A stretch of 64,000 nt of DNA, from the NCBI RefSeq assembly GCF_008000755.1, contig NZ_CP041690.1:2171260-2235259 (forward strand), given 5' to 3'. Positions within the stretch are counted from its first letter, which is position 1. Each line of letters opens with the position of its first letter. Below the pieces are notes generated by a model. It was not told where the DNA came from. It saw only the letters and a list, made by a program, of their open reading frames with translations, and did no database searches. The stretch is from Youhaiella tibetensis. GTDB taxonomy: Bacteria; Pseudomonadota; Alphaproteobacteria; Rhizobiales; Devosiaceae. The translations under genes and the position numbers were made by a program. Of the stretch, positions 9,076 through 18,698 are shown in pieces.

Positions 9076-9522
9076 CTAGGTGTCGACGACGGCTTCCATC
9101 ACCACGAAGGTCGAGGTGTGGGCCACGTGCGGGAGGCTGGAGATGGTTTCGCCGAGGACGCGGCGATAGGTGGTGATGTCGTCGGTGCGCACCTTGAGGA
9201 GATAGTCGTAGGAGCCGGCAATCATGTGGCATTCCTCGATGCTGTTGATTGCCTTGGAGGCCTGGTTGAACTCGTCGAGCGCCCGTGACCGCGTGTCCGA
9301 CAATGTGACCTGAACGAAGGCGATGTGACCTTCACCAAGCCGGCTCCAGTCGATCACGGCGCGGTAGCCGCGAATGTATCCTTCGCTTTCGAGGCGCTTG
9401 ACCCGCGCTTGTACCGGGGTCTTGGAGAGCCCCACGGCCTTGGCCAGCAAGGCCATGGAGACCCTGGCGTCACGGTCGAGCACGTCGATGATCTTGCGAT
9501 CAATGCGGTCCAGGTGCCTCAA
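9076..9522 (-). CDS. Lrp/AsnC-family transcriptional regulator
   Basis: 148 residues, normal Lrp length. The N-terminal helix-turn-helix reads LDRIDRKIIDVLDRDARVS and LLAKAVGLSKTPVQARVKRL; the C-terminal RAM ligand domain contains AGSYDYLLKVRT and ends VVMEAVVDT. The only sensible start is the TTG at 9522. It is divergent from a binding-protein gene and a full Liv operon and looks like the local regulator, responding to an amino or imino acid. It resembles the PutR-type members I know from rhizobia, but the ligand is not proven. Confidence 0.9.
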   Translation of the reverse strand: MRHLDRIDRKIIDVLDRDARVSMALLAKAVGLSKTPVQARVKRLESEGYIRGYRAVIDWSRLGEGHIAFVQVTLSDTRSRALDEFNQASKAINSIEECHMIAGSYDYLLKVRTDDITTYRRVLGETISSLPHVAHTSTFVVMEAVVDT

Positions 9523-9533
9523 GGTCTGCTCAT

Positions 9534-9545
9534 TTTCAGGTGAAA
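9534..9545. promoter_or_regulatory. Candidate Lrp-type operator
   Basis: TTTCAGGTGAAA has inverted arms TTTCA / TGAAA around GG, 12 bases upstream of the Lrp-type start codon, in an AT-rich stretch that contrasts with the surrounding sequence. Further down, TTTGGAC occurs at about 9575 and again at about 9597. Lrp proteins bind AT-rich imperfect palindromes and are usually autoregulated, so this is a fair candidate. Confidence 0.4.
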
Positions 9546-9724
9546 TGAACTAAACTTCGGACACGATATGGTACTTTTGGACTGAAATCCAGCCAACTTT
9601 GGACCAGCCGCCACTCCCCGGGCGTGCAACGATGTTGTGCAGGCCAAACAATGCAAGCGCACAAGCAGCTTAGAGCAGTTGGTCGATGTCGAGGAAACAT
9701 CAGGATGCAAAAAGGGGAATAGTA

Positions 9725-10837
9725 ATGCTTCGTCTCGTACGAAATATTGGGATTGGTGCTGCCCTCGTCTTGGCAGCTTCGGCACTTCCGTCGATGGCAC
9801 AGGGGTTGACCGTCGGCGTGCAGGTGCCCACGACGGGGTCGGAAGCGACGTATGGCCAGGACATGGCCAATGCCATTCAGATAGCAATCGATGAGATCAA
9901 TGCCGCCGGCGGCATCCTGGGCAAACAGGTGTCCGAGGTCGTCGGCGACGATGCGTGCGATCCGCAGCAGGCGACCAACGCCGCGACCAAGCTGGCCTCG
10001 AGTGGGGTGGTTGGCATCGTAGGCGGTTACTGCTCGGGCGCGACGGTTCCCACGCTCAAGATCTACGGCGATGCAAAGCTGCCGTTCATTATCACCGCGG
10101 CGAACTCGACCAAGCTGATCCCGGCCAACCCCGGCAACGCCTTCATGATCAACTCCACCGGCAATGACCAGGTGGCCAAGGCCATGGAAGTCTTCACCAA
10201 GCGCGGCCTCAAGTCCCTGGCGATCGTCAACGAAGGCGACGCCTATAGCCAGGACCTGGCCGAGCTGACACGCAAGGCCTGGACCGACGCCGGCAACACC
10301 GTCGCTGCGTTCGAAACCGTCAACAAGGGCGAGCAGGACTACTCAGCCGTGGTGACCAAGATCAAGGCCGCCAACCCCGATGGCGTCTTCTGGACCGCCT
10401 ACTATGCCGACGGCGGTCTCCTCATCCGTCAGCTTCGCGAAGCCGGCTACCAGGGACTGATCGCCGTGGGCGACGGCTCGAACTCGCCAGACCTCTTCAA
10501 GCTCGCCGGCGAAGCAGCAGAAGGCGTGATCGGCTTCTCCAACCCGACAGCCGAATTCCTTCCTGGCGCCAAGGCCTTCGCCGACGCCTACATGGCCAAG
10601 TTCGGCAACGCTCCGGGCCCCTACGCGCCCCTCAGCTACGACGGCATGAAGCTTCTGGCCTGGGCCATCGACAAGGCTGGCACCACTGACAGCGCGGCTG
10701 TCATCGAGGCCCTCAAGGGCGCCGACTTCAAGGACGGCCTGGCCGGTCCGATTTCGTTCAACAAGGACAACACCCTTGCCCGCTCCAACTTCATCGTTCT
10801 CGAAGGCAAGAACGGGACCTGGGCGCTAGCCGAGTAA
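9725..10837 (+). CDS. Liv-type periplasmic amino-acid-binding protein (second Liv cluster)
   Basis: 370 residues, periplasmic binding protein of the Leu/Ile/Val type (Peripla_BP_6). A signal peptide (IGIGAALVLAASALPSMAQG) precedes the mature start LTVGVQVPTTGSEATYGQD. Family features are seen: INAAGGILGKQ, GVVGIVGGYCSGATVP and AIVNEGDAYSQD. The start at 9725 is preceded by an AGGGGAA sequence. First gene of a five-gene Liv operon; a strong stem-loop separates it from livH. Ligand unknown; the neighbouring ProC-like and enolase-type genes hint at a cyclic imino acid. Confidence 0.92.
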   Translation: MLRLVRNIGIGAALVLAASALPSMAQGLTVGVQVPTTGSEATYGQDMANAIQIAIDEINAAGGILGKQVSEVVGDDACDPQQATNAATKLASSGVVGIVGGYCSGATVPTLKIYGDAKLPFIITAANSTKLIPANPGNAFMINSTGNDQVAKAMEVFTKRGLKSLAIVNEGDAYSQDLAELTRKAWTDAGNTVAAFETVNKGEQDYSAVVTKIKAANPDGVFWTAYYADGGLLIRQLREAGYQGLIAVGDGSNSPDLFKLAGEAAEGVIGFSNPTAEFLPGAKAFADAYMAKFGNAPGPYAPLSYDGMKLLAWAIDKAGTTDSAAVIEALKGADFKDGLAGPISFNKDNTLARSNFIVLEGKNGTWALAE

Positions 10838-10850
10838 CCGTACTCACCTT

Positions 10851-10874
10851 GCCGGGCGCTCTCCGGCGCCCGGC
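10851..10874 (+). promoter_or_regulatory. Stem-loop between binding-protein gene and livH-type gene
   Basis: GCCGGGCGC / GCGCCCGGC form a perfect 9-bp stem with the 6-base loop TCTCCG, 13 bases after the binding-protein stop. No T-run follows, so read-through into livH is expected. Inferred role: protecting the upstream message or partly attenuating transcription. Confidence 0.65.
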
Positions 10875-10901
10875 GACGCCACGGGAACTGGAGCAAGTGA
10901 C

Positions 10902-11810
10902 TTGTTTGACATTCTCGCTCAGCAGCTCATCAATGGGCTGGTACTAGGGTCGTTCTACGCCCTGGTAGCGTTGGGCTACACCATGGTTTTCGGCGTGGTG
11001 AAGCTGCTCAACTTCGCACACGGCGACCTCTACATGGTGGGCGCCTTCGTCGGATTGATGGCCTTTTCCTTCCTTGCCCCCATCATCGGGCCCGGCTGGT
11101 TCGGGGTAGGGGTCTCAATCCTTCTTTCCATGGTCGCCATAGGATTCCTCGGCGTGGTGATCGAGCGCGTGGCCTATACGCCCATGCTCAAGGCGCCGCG
11201 CCTCTCGATCCTGATCACGGCCCTGGCCGTGTCGCTGGTGCTTCAGAACGCGGTGCTGACCCTTACCAACGGCCAGATCCTTGCGTTTTCGCCCAAGCTC
11301 GGGTTCGGCGGAGTGAACCTGGGTTCGATCTTCATCAGCTTCAAGCAACTGGTCCTCGTCGGAACCGCCGCAGTGCTGATGATCGCCCTCGAACTCTTCG
11401 TGTCTCGAACCCAATATGGCCGCGCCATGCGCGCCGTGTCCGTGGACAAGGACATGTGCGAGTTGATGGGCATCGACGTCAATCGCGTGGTGGCGGTGAC
11501 CTTCTTCGTCGGATCGGCCCTTGCCGGCGCGGCGGGGACCATGGCCGGAGCCTATTACGGCTCGGTCTGGTACTTCATGGGTTTCCTGATTGGCCTCAAG
11601 GCCTTCACTGCAGCCGTCATCGGCGGCATCGGCTCGATACCGGGAGCCATGCTCGGCGGCCTGATCCTGGGACTGCTCGAAGCCTTCGGCACGCAGATTC
11701 CGGGCATCGGCAGCGAGTGGAAGGACGTCTTCTCCTTCTCGGTCCTGATCCTGGTCCTGGTGTTCAAACCCACCGGCCTTCTGGGCAAATCCGAACAGGA
11801 GCGCATGTAA
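10902..11810 (+). CDS. LivH-type ABC importer permease (second Liv cluster)
   Basis: Inner-membrane permease, 302 residues. Hallmarks of LivH are present: LGYTMVFGVVKLLNFAHGD near the N-terminus and the loop GGIGSIPGAMLGGLILGLLE near the C-terminus, with about eight hydrophobic segments. Start codon TTG at 10902 with GGAG eight bases upstream. The next gene begins on the base after its stop codon. Confidence 0.93.
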   Translation: MFDILAQQLINGLVLGSFYALVALGYTMVFGVVKLLNFAHGDLYMVGAFVGLMAFSFLAPIIGPGWFGVGVSILLSMVAIGFLGVVIERVAYTPMLKAPRLSILITALAVSLVLQNAVLTLTNGQILAFSPKLGFGGVNLGSIFISFKQLVLVGTAAVLMIALELFVSRTQYGRAMRAVSVDKDMCELMGIDVNRVVAVTFFVGSALAGAAGTMAGAYYGSVWYFMGFLIGLKAFTAAVIGGIGSIPGAMLGGLILGLLEAFGTQIPGIGSEWKDVFSFSVLILVLVFKPTGLLGKSEQERM

Positions 11811-12782
11811 ATGGCAGAGGACGAAGCAAGATCCCGCGTCTGGAGCGGATTGGATCGCTGGTTCGATACCCCGGCCAAGAAGGGCGCGATCCTAGCAGTA
11901 CTGGCTGCGGCCATGATTGCCGCGCCGCTGATCTTTGGCCCCTATGCCACGGTCATTCTCACCAACGCGCTGCTCTACGCCATCCTGGCGTTGGGACTGA
12001 ATATCGTGGTCGGCTATGCCGGTCTTCTCGACCTCGGCTACGCCGCCTTCTTTGCAGTGGGGGCCTATAGCGTGGGCATCCTCACGGTACAGTTCGGCTG
12101 GAATTTCTGGCTGACACTCCCGGTAGCGGTCGCGGCCGCGGCACTCGCGGGCATCATCATCGGCGGGCCGACCCTGCGTCTGCGCTCGGACTACCTCGCC
12201 ATCGTCACCCTGGGCTTCGGCGAAATCGTCCGCATCGCCGCCCGCAACCTGCAGATCACGGGCGCCGCAAGCGGCATCTCCGGAATCGAGCAGCCATGGC
12301 TCTTCGGCTGGCATATCGCCGGCCCCCTGGACTTCTACTATGTCTTCCTGGTCCTGGCCGTCATCGCAGTCATCGTCTCGGTGCGGCTGGCGGAATCCCG
12401 CCTGGGACGGGCCTGGCTCTACGTGCGGCACGATGAGGACGCGGCGGAGGCGATGGGCATCGATCGCGTTCGGGTCAAGCTTGCCGCCTACATCATCGGC
12501 GCCATCTACGGCTCGCTGGGCGGCGTGTTCTTCGCCGTCAACCTGACGGCGATTTCTCCAGAAAGCTTCTCGTTCCGGCAATCGACGCTGTTCCTCATGG
12601 CCGTCATTCTCGGTGGCATGGGCAAGATCCCCGGCGTTATCCTGGGGGCGTTCATCGTTGTGCTCGCGCCCGAACTGTTGCGCGATCTCGGCAGCTTCCG
12701 CCTGCTCATCTTCGCGGTCGGCCTGCTGCTGATCATGCTCTTCCGCCCGAGCGGCATTTGGCCCACGAGGAGCCGGTCATGA
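11811..12782 (+). CDS. LivM-type ABC importer permease (second Liv cluster)
   Basis: 323 residues. Carries the LivM motifs ALGLNIVVGYAGLLDLGYAAF and SDYLAIVTLGFGEIVRI, and near the C-terminus GGMGKIPGVILGA. An N-terminal stretch of about 30 hydrophilic residues precedes the first membrane segment. It starts directly after livH and overlaps the LivG gene by ATGA, so the operon is tightly coupled. Confidence 0.93.
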   Translation: MAEDEARSRVWSGLDRWFDTPAKKGAILAVLAAAMIAAPLIFGPYATVILTNALLYAILALGLNIVVGYAGLLDLGYAAFFAVGAYSVGILTVQFGWNFWLTLPVAVAAAALAGIIIGGPTLRLRSDYLAIVTLGFGEIVRIAARNLQITGAASGISGIEQPWLFGWHIAGPLDFYYVFLVLAVIAVIVSVRLAESRLGRAWLYVRHDEDAAEAMGIDRVRVKLAAYIIGAIYGSLGGVFFAVNLTAISPESFSFRQSTLFLMAVILGGMGKIPGVILGAFIVVLAPELLRDLGSFRLLIFAVGLLLIMLFRPSGIWPTRSRS

Positions 12783-13562
12783 GCGAACAACTTCTTCAAT
12801 TGTCCGGGGTGACCTTGGGCTTTGCCGGCAATACGGTACTTCAGGGCGTCGATTTCACCGTCGAGGCCGGCAGGATCGCGAGCCTGATCGGCCCGAACGG
12901 TGCAGGGAAAACCTCGCTTTTCAACTGCATTACGGGCTTCTACAAGCCCCAGCAGGGCGCCATCACCTTCGATGGCCGGGCCATGCTGCCGCTCAAGCCC
13001 TTTCAGGTAACCCAGGCCGGCATCGCCCGCACCTTCCAGAACCTGCGGCTCTTCCGCGGCATGTCGGTGCTGGAAAACGTCATGTCCGGGCAGCACTGCC
13101 GCACGAAAGCGGGCGCCATCGCTGCGATCTTCCGACCCGCGTCCCAGCGACGCGAGGAAGCCAAGATAGAGCAGGTGGCCTCCGAATGCCTGCGGTTCGT
13201 TGGCGTGGACGCCGCCGACTGGCATCGCGAGGCGACAACCCTGGCCTATGGCCACCAGCGCCGGGTGGAAATTGCCCGTGCCCTCGCGACTGAACCCCAG
13301 CTGCTGCTGCTCGATGAACCGGCCGCCGGCCTCACCAAGAGCGAAAAAGAGGAGCTGACAGCGCTCATCACCAGCATTCGCGATGAACGCGGCGTCGCCG
13401 TGCTCCTCATCGAGCACGACACGGGGCTGGTCATGAGCATCTCCGAAAAAGTCAGCGTGCTCGACCACGGCGTGCTCATCGCCGAGGGGACGCCGGTGGA
13501 AATTCAGAACAATCCTAAGGTGATCGAGGCCTATCTCGGTTCCGAAGACGCGGAGGACGCCC

Positions 13563-13573
<11 letters not shown>
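12779..13573 (+). CDS. LivG-type ABC importer ATP-binding protein (second Liv cluster)
   Basis: 264 residues. Walker A GPNGAGKTS, signature region LAYGHQRRVEIARAL (the LivG variant of LSGGQ), Walker B LLLLDEPAAGL and the H-loop IEHDTGL are all in place. The start is the ATG at 12779, which overlaps the stop of livM by 4 bases and has GAGGAG upstream; a TTG at 12758 in the same frame is not preferred. Confidence 0.93.
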
Positions 13574-14287
<714 letters not shown>

Positions 14288-14291
<4 letters not shown>

Positions 14292-15058
14292 CCGAGCTTG
14301 TTCCAGGAAAGGGTGCCAACATCATGGAGAGCCTTGGCGAGAGTGTCATACCAGCCGCTTTGCATGAGCTGGCCGCGCACGAACTCGTTGAGGCCACCCT
14401 TGGTCTGATGCTCGGGCACAAGCCTGGCGAGCTGATCGTGCGGCGTCCTGCTTGCGGTGTCCGCAAGCATGGAGAGCAGCGAAATCACATAGGTGCGTGC
14501 GTCTTCGGCCGGGGCGCCTGCAGCAACAGCCGCGTCGATGAGACGGGCCTGCATCTCGAAGTAGCTCGACATGAAGGCGCTCAGGCCGCCCATGTGGAGG
14601 GCGTCCTGACTCTGCGCGACGACGAGGTCGCCGAGCGGCGTGAGCAACGCCTCGATCTGCGGATCGCGCGGGTAGAGCGTGATCGGACCGACGCGATGTT
14701 CGATGCCGGGCAGGGGGACGACGCGCACGGCCCTGGCGCTACCTGCAAAATTCTGGATCTCGGCCATGGAGAGGCCGGCCACGAGGCTCACCACCACCTG
14801 CTCGCGGCGAAAGCCGATGCCCGCCAGGGCGTCCGTCAGTTGCGCCGGTCGCATGCCGAGCACCACGATATCGGACTGTCCAACCACCTCCTGGTTGGAG
14901 GCGGCGCGCGTCACGTTGGGCAGGCTCTGCGCGAGCGCCATCGATACGCTTTCCGACCTGGGCGAAACCACGATTCGGAGGCCAGGATCGGCCGAAGCCA
15001 GCCCCCTAACTATGGCGGCGGAAATCGTCCCCGTTCCAACAAAACCAATCGTCGTCAT
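14288..15058 (-). CDS. Divergent pyrroline-5-carboxylate reductase-like (ProC family) oxidoreductase
   Basis: 256 residues with the ProC fold: an N-terminal Rossmann motif (IGFVGTGTISAAIVRGL), a likely NADP-binding SPRS after the second strand, and a C-terminal dimerisation helix region. Two signature spots depart from true P5C reductase: the MPNTP motif reads VPLPGIEH, and the C-terminal TPGGTT region reads TKGGLNEF. I therefore do not call it proC. It may reduce a related cyclic imine such as pyrroline-2-carboxylate, which would suit the adjacent enolase-family gene and amino-acid importer. It converges on livF with overlapping stops and is divergent from the enolase-type gene. Confidence 0.75.
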
Positions 15059-15174
15059 TCACTGTCTCCGCGACATCGTTCGCCTTGGCAGACAAACACA
15101 TAGGGTAGTGGGGCCGCGCCCGGCAAGGCGTCAGGTAGCCGCCCCGAGCTGAGAAACGGATGGCAGGACCAAAG

Positions 15175-16278
15175 ATGCAGATCACTTCCATAAAGGCCTA
15201 CAAGGTAGACCTGCCGTTGCGCGAAGGGCGCTATAGCTGGTCCGGCGGAAACTACGTGGAAGTCTTCGATTCCACCGTGGTGGCGGTCGAAACCGATGCC
15301 GGGATTACCGGGTACGCCGAATGCTGCCCGCTCGGTTCGGCCTATCTTCCGGCATATGCAGCCGGCGTACGTGCAGGCATCGCCGAAATCGCGCCCAAGC
15401 TGATCGGCATGGATCCCACCGACCTCTGGCCTCTCAACCACCACATGGATGCGGTACTGCGCGGACATGCTTACGTGAAGGCGCCCATCGACATCGCCTG
15501 CTGGGATATCCTGGGGAAGATGGCGGGGCTTCCAGTCTACAAGCTCCTGGGCGGCGCCGAGCAGGAGGACATCATCCTCTATCGCGCCATCAGCCAGCAG
15601 GACTCGAGTGTGATGGCCCAGAAGATCGCCGGCTATCGCGCCGAGGGCTATACGCGCTTCCAGCTCAAGGTCGGCGGTCGGCCAGAGGATGACATTGCCC
15701 GCATCCGGGCCTGCCGGGCAGTGCTCGAACCCACCGACATTCTGGTAGCCGACGCCAACACCGGCTGGACCATGGCAGATGCCGCACGCGTCGTGAATGC
15801 CGTCCGCGACGTCGACGTCTATATCGAACAACCCTGCATGACCTACGAAGAAAGTGTCTCGATCCGCCGACGCACGTCACTGCCATTCGTGCTCGACGAA
15901 TGCATCAACGACGTCGCCACGCTCGTGCGCGGCCTTTCCGAGGATGCGTTCGACGCGATCAACCTGAAGATCTCAAAGGTCGGAGGCCTGACCAAGGCCC
16001 GGCTGATGCGCGACCTTTGCGTTTCGAGCAACATCCCGATGACCATCGAGGACACCTGGGGCGGCGACATCGTCACGGCCACGATCGCGCACCTGGCGCG
16101 TTCGACCCCAGCGCGCTTCTGCTTCACGGCAACCGATTTCAATTCCTACGGTACGGTGCAGATTGCCGATGGAGCGCCGCGCCGAGTCAACGGCCGCATG
16201 ACGGCACCCGATGCACCGGGCCTTGGCATCACGCCGCTTATGGACGTCCTGGGTGATCCCGTGCTGGTGGTGCGGTGA
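15175..16278 (+). CDS. Enolase-superfamily enzyme (mandelate racemase / muconate lactonizing type)
   Basis: 367 residues from the ATG at 15175 (AGGA six bases upstream; an ATG at 15160 is possible). N-terminal capping domain, then a TIM barrel with the metal ligands in DANTGW, IEQPC and DEC, and the second-half lysine in NLKISKVGG. The first barrel lysine motif reads QLK instead of the usual KxK. The overall pattern reminds me of the hydroxyproline betaine epimerase and cis-3-hydroxyproline dehydratase group. Such an enzyme next to a ProC-like reductase and an Lrp-controlled importer suggests proline-analogue catabolism; this is inference. Confidence 0.75.
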   Translation: MQITSIKAYKVDLPLREGRYSWSGGNYVEVFDSTVVAVETDAGITGYAECCPLGSAYLPAYAAGVRAGIAEIAPKLIGMDPTDLWPLNHHMDAVLRGHAYVKAPIDIACWDILGKMAGLPVYKLLGGAEQEDIILYRAISQQDSSVMAQKIAGYRAEGYTRFQLKVGGRPEDDIARIRACRAVLEPTDILVADANTGWTMADAARVVNAVRDVDVYIEQPCMTYEESVSIRRRTSLPFVLDECINDVATLVRGLSEDAFDAINLKISKVGGLTKARLMRDLCVSSNIPMTIEDTWGGDIVTATIAHLARSTPARFCFTATDFNSYGTVQIADGAPRRVNGRMTAPDAPGLGITPLMDVLGDPVLVVR

Positions 16279-16302
16279 GTGGGGGCGCTTGTACACGATT
16301 CG

Positions 16303-16318
16303 CATAATATATATTATG
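16303..16318. promoter_or_regulatory. AT-only core palindrome between convergent genes
   Basis: CATAATATATATTATG is a perfect 16-bp palindrome in the 52-bp gap between the enolase-type gene and the AraC-type gene, which face each other. Its AT content stands out in this GC-rich window. It could be a protein-binding site or the core of a bidirectional terminator, although the latter usually has a GC stem. Confidence 0.35.
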
Positions 16319-16330
16319 GAACTTATTCTA

Positions 16331-17209
16331 TCACGGCCACGCCGAATATGAGCCGTCCAGCGCCCCTTTACTGGCGATTGCCTGCTTGCGGAACCGCCCT
16401 GGCGACATGCCCTTTCGACGAGCGAAAAACCGATTGAAATAACCGGCGTCCTTGAAGCCGAGCGTCTCCGCTATCTCCGCCACCTGGAGGTTGGAGTGCT
16501 CCAGCAGCGCGTCGGCATCGTCCATCAGCCGTTGATGGACAAGCTCGAGCGGCGACAAACCAGTGGCACGGCGTATCGCGGTGGTCAGGCGGTCAGCGGT
16601 AATTCCAAGCGCGCGGGCATAGGCAGCGATCGTCCAGTGTGCGCGCGCGTGAAGTTCGACCAGTTGCAGAAACCCCTGGACCAGAACGCGAGGCGATGCC
16701 TGCGGCAGCTTTGTGCCCGAACTCGCCAGGCGCCAGAACGCAATGAGGATCAGCGAAAGCCGGCTCATGATCGCTTCGCGTCGCCCGGGCAGATCGCCAT
16801 CGGCCTCGCGCTGGATATCCTCGATGTCCTTTATCAACCCCCGCGCCAAGCCCACGTCTACGCGGACACCAAGCAGCGGACGGTCCATCGCGGCACGCAA
16901 GGCGCCAGCAACCGACGTCGAAGGGATAACGCGGTTGAGCGCCACGTCGATGACGGCAAGGCTCATGCCCCTGGCGCCGGCCTGTAGCCTGACCTTTCCG
17001 CCATGTCCGGCCGGCAGCCACAACACGCATGGCGCATCGAGCGTAAAGTCCGCTTCATCAATGAGATAGGTGCCGGAACCTGAGACGAGCACGAAGGCGT
17101 GGGCCAGCCCCGACTGACGCGGAGCATGCAGGTCCCATTCACTCATTGAAAGCGCGCTGGCGATGGCCTGCACTTCAATCTCGATGCCCGTGTGGCGCCC
17201 GCGGTTCAC
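16331..17209 (-). CDS. AraC-family transcriptional regulator
   Basis: 292 residues. The C-terminal half has two helix-turn-helix motifs typical of AraC: WTIAAYARALGITADRLTTA and the signature NLQVAEIAETLGFKDAGYFN with RRKGMSPGRFRK. The N-terminal part is a cupin-like sensing domain (SGSGTYLIDEADF). I choose the GTG at 17209 because GGGAG sits six bases upstream and because the longer frame (to 17269) would run through a 21-bp-spaced direct repeat that looks like its operator. It is divergent from the third Liv operon and probably controls it. Confidence 0.88.
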   Translation of the reverse strand: MNRGRHTGIEIEVQAIASALSMSEWDLHAPRQSGLAHAFVLVSGSGTYLIDEADFTLDAPCVLWLPAGHGGKVRLQAGARGMSLAVIDVALNRVIPSTSVAGALRAAMDRPLLGVRVDVGLARGLIKDIEDIQREADGDLPGRREAIMSRLSLILIAFWRLASSGTKLPQASPRVLVQGFLQLVELHARAHWTIAAYARALGITADRLTTAIRRATGLSPLELVHQRLMDDADALLEHSNLQVAEIAETLGFKDAGYFNRFFARRKGMSPGRFRKQAIASKGALDGSYSAWP

Positions 17210-17230
17210 ATAACGCTCCCTGTTGATCGT

Positions 17231-17264
17231 AAAAGTACATTTCTCTCTTCGAAATGTCCATTTC
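17231..17264. promoter_or_regulatory. Candidate AraC-type operator: 21-bp-spaced direct repeat
   Basis: AAAAGTACATTTC at 17231-17243 and AAATGTCCATTTC at 17252-17264 match at 11 of 13 positions and lie exactly 21 bases apart, two turns of the helix on the same face. This is the geometry of tandem half-sites bound by AraC-family proteins. The site lies just upstream of the AraC-type start codon and about 130 bases before the third Liv operon. Confidence 0.55.
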
Positions 17265-17395
17265 GTCACGCAAGGGCTGCCGATACGGTCTCTAGCAGAG
17301 GCACAGATGCGTCCGGATAGCCGAAAAGGCAGCAGCGACGCGTCGGCCGAGGAGCGCGCCGGAAAACATCCGGCCGGTACATGGAGGAGGACCTA

Positions 17396-18631
17396 ATGAC
17401 CAATTATGGACGCAGGACGATTCTGCGCGGCATCGGCGCCAGCGCCATCGCGGCAACCGCCCTGCGGTCCCTGCCCGTCTTCGCGCAGGACCGCAAGACC
17501 GTTCGGATCGGCTACGCCATTTCCAAGACCGGCGCCAACGCCGCTGGCGCCGGCATCACTACCACGCCCAACTACGTGCTCTGGGTCAAGGACGTGAACG
17601 ATGCAGGCGGCATCAAGCTCTCCAAGCTGGGCGTCCAGCTTCCCATCGAGGTCATCGAATACGACGACCGGTCCTCGGCCGAAGAAACCGTTCGGGCCAT
17701 CGAGCGCCTGGCGACCCAGGACCAGGTCGATTTCATCCTGCCTACCTGGGGCACCGGCCCGAACCTGGCCTCCGGCCCATCCTTCGACAAGTTCGGCTAT
17801 CCGCAGCTCGCCGCCACCGCAGTGACCGACATGGCTCCGCAGGTCGCGCAGCGCTGGAAGAAGAGCTTCTGGATGCTGGGCGGCGGCCACGACTATGCCA
17901 ATGCCCTCGTGCAACTGCTGGTCAAGCAGCGAGACGCCGGAAAGATCAACAACAAGGTCGCCATCATCAGCGTCGCCGACGGTTTCGGCATCGACCTGTC
18001 CAAAGCCGCAACGCCAGCCTTCCAGGCCGCCGGCTTCGAACTCGTCTACGACAAGTCCTACCCACTCGGCACGTCCGACTTCGCTCCGCTGCTCAACGAA
18101 ATCGCGGGCCTGGGCGCCGACACCTTTGCGGCCTTCTCCTATCCGCCCGATACCTTCGCCATTACCCAGCAGGCAGTCGTGGCCAGTTTCAACCCCAAGG
18201 TGTTCTACCTGGGCGTCGGCACGGCCTTCCCGGTCTATCCCAAGGTGGCGGGCCCGAACCACAACAACGTCATGGGTATCGGGGGCATCGATCCGGACAG
18301 TCCCGAGATCGAAGCCTACTTCAAGCGACACACCGAACTCATTGGCGAAGCTCCCGATTCCTGGGCCAGCGCCGTGACCTATTCGAGCCTGCAGATCCTG
18401 CATCAGGCCATCGAGCGAGTCGGCGACCTCGACCGCGATGCGGTCTCCAGCGAGATTGCGACGGGCGAATTCGATACGATCCTGGGCAAACTCAAGCTCA
18501 AGGACAACCAGCTTCGCTCGCTCTGGACCGTGGGCCAGTGGCAGGACGGCAAGTTCGTCGGGCTGGCCCATACCGAGCGCGAAGGAACCCGCGAGCCGGT
18601 AGTGCCCAAACCGGCCTGGACCGCGGCCTGA
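17396..18631 (+). CDS. Liv-type periplasmic binding protein with likely Tat signal (third Liv cluster)
   Basis: 411 residues, Peripla_BP_6 family. The N-terminus NYGRRTILRGIGASAIAATA has a twin-arginine pair followed by a moderately hydrophobic stretch and a cleavage-like site at LPVFAQD, so Tat export is likely. Family features are VRIGYAISKTGANAAG and the middle segment KVAIISVADGFG. The ATG at 17396 has GGAGGAGG five bases upstream. It heads an operon ending in an aldehyde dehydrogenase gene and lies next to pobA, so an aromatic acid or aldehyde is a likely ligand, by inference. Confidence 0.9.
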   Translation: MTNYGRRTILRGIGASAIAATALRSLPVFAQDRKTVRIGYAISKTGANAAGAGITTTPNYVLWVKDVNDAGGIKLSKLGVQLPIEVIEYDDRSSAEETVRAIERLATQDQVDFILPTWGTGPNLASGPSFDKFGYPQLAATAVTDMAPQVAQRWKKSFWMLGGGHDYANALVQLLVKQRDAGKINNKVAIISVADGFGIDLSKAATPAFQAAGFELVYDKSYPLGTSDFAPLLNEIAGLGADTFAAFSYPPDTFAITQQAVVASFNPKVFYLGVGTAFPVYPKVAGPNHNNVMGIGGIDPDSPEIEAYFKRHTELIGEAPDSWASAVTYSSLQILHQAIERVGDLDRDAVSSEIATGEFDTILGKLKLKDNQLRSLWTVGQWQDGKFVGLAHTEREGTREPVVPKPAWTAA

Positions 18632-18645
18632 CCGCTGCCATTTCC

Positions 18646-18668
18646 GGGAGGCGGCAAATCCGCCTCCC
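18646..18668 (+). promoter_or_regulatory. Stem-loop between binding-protein gene and livH-type gene
   Basis: GGGAGGCGG / CCGCCTCCC form a perfect 9-bp stem around the loop CAAAT, 14 bases after the binding-protein stop. No T-run follows. Same position and size as in the other ABC operons of this window. Confidence 0.65.
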
Positions 18669-18698
18669 CAACTCTACTCGACGCGACATGAGGCTCTC

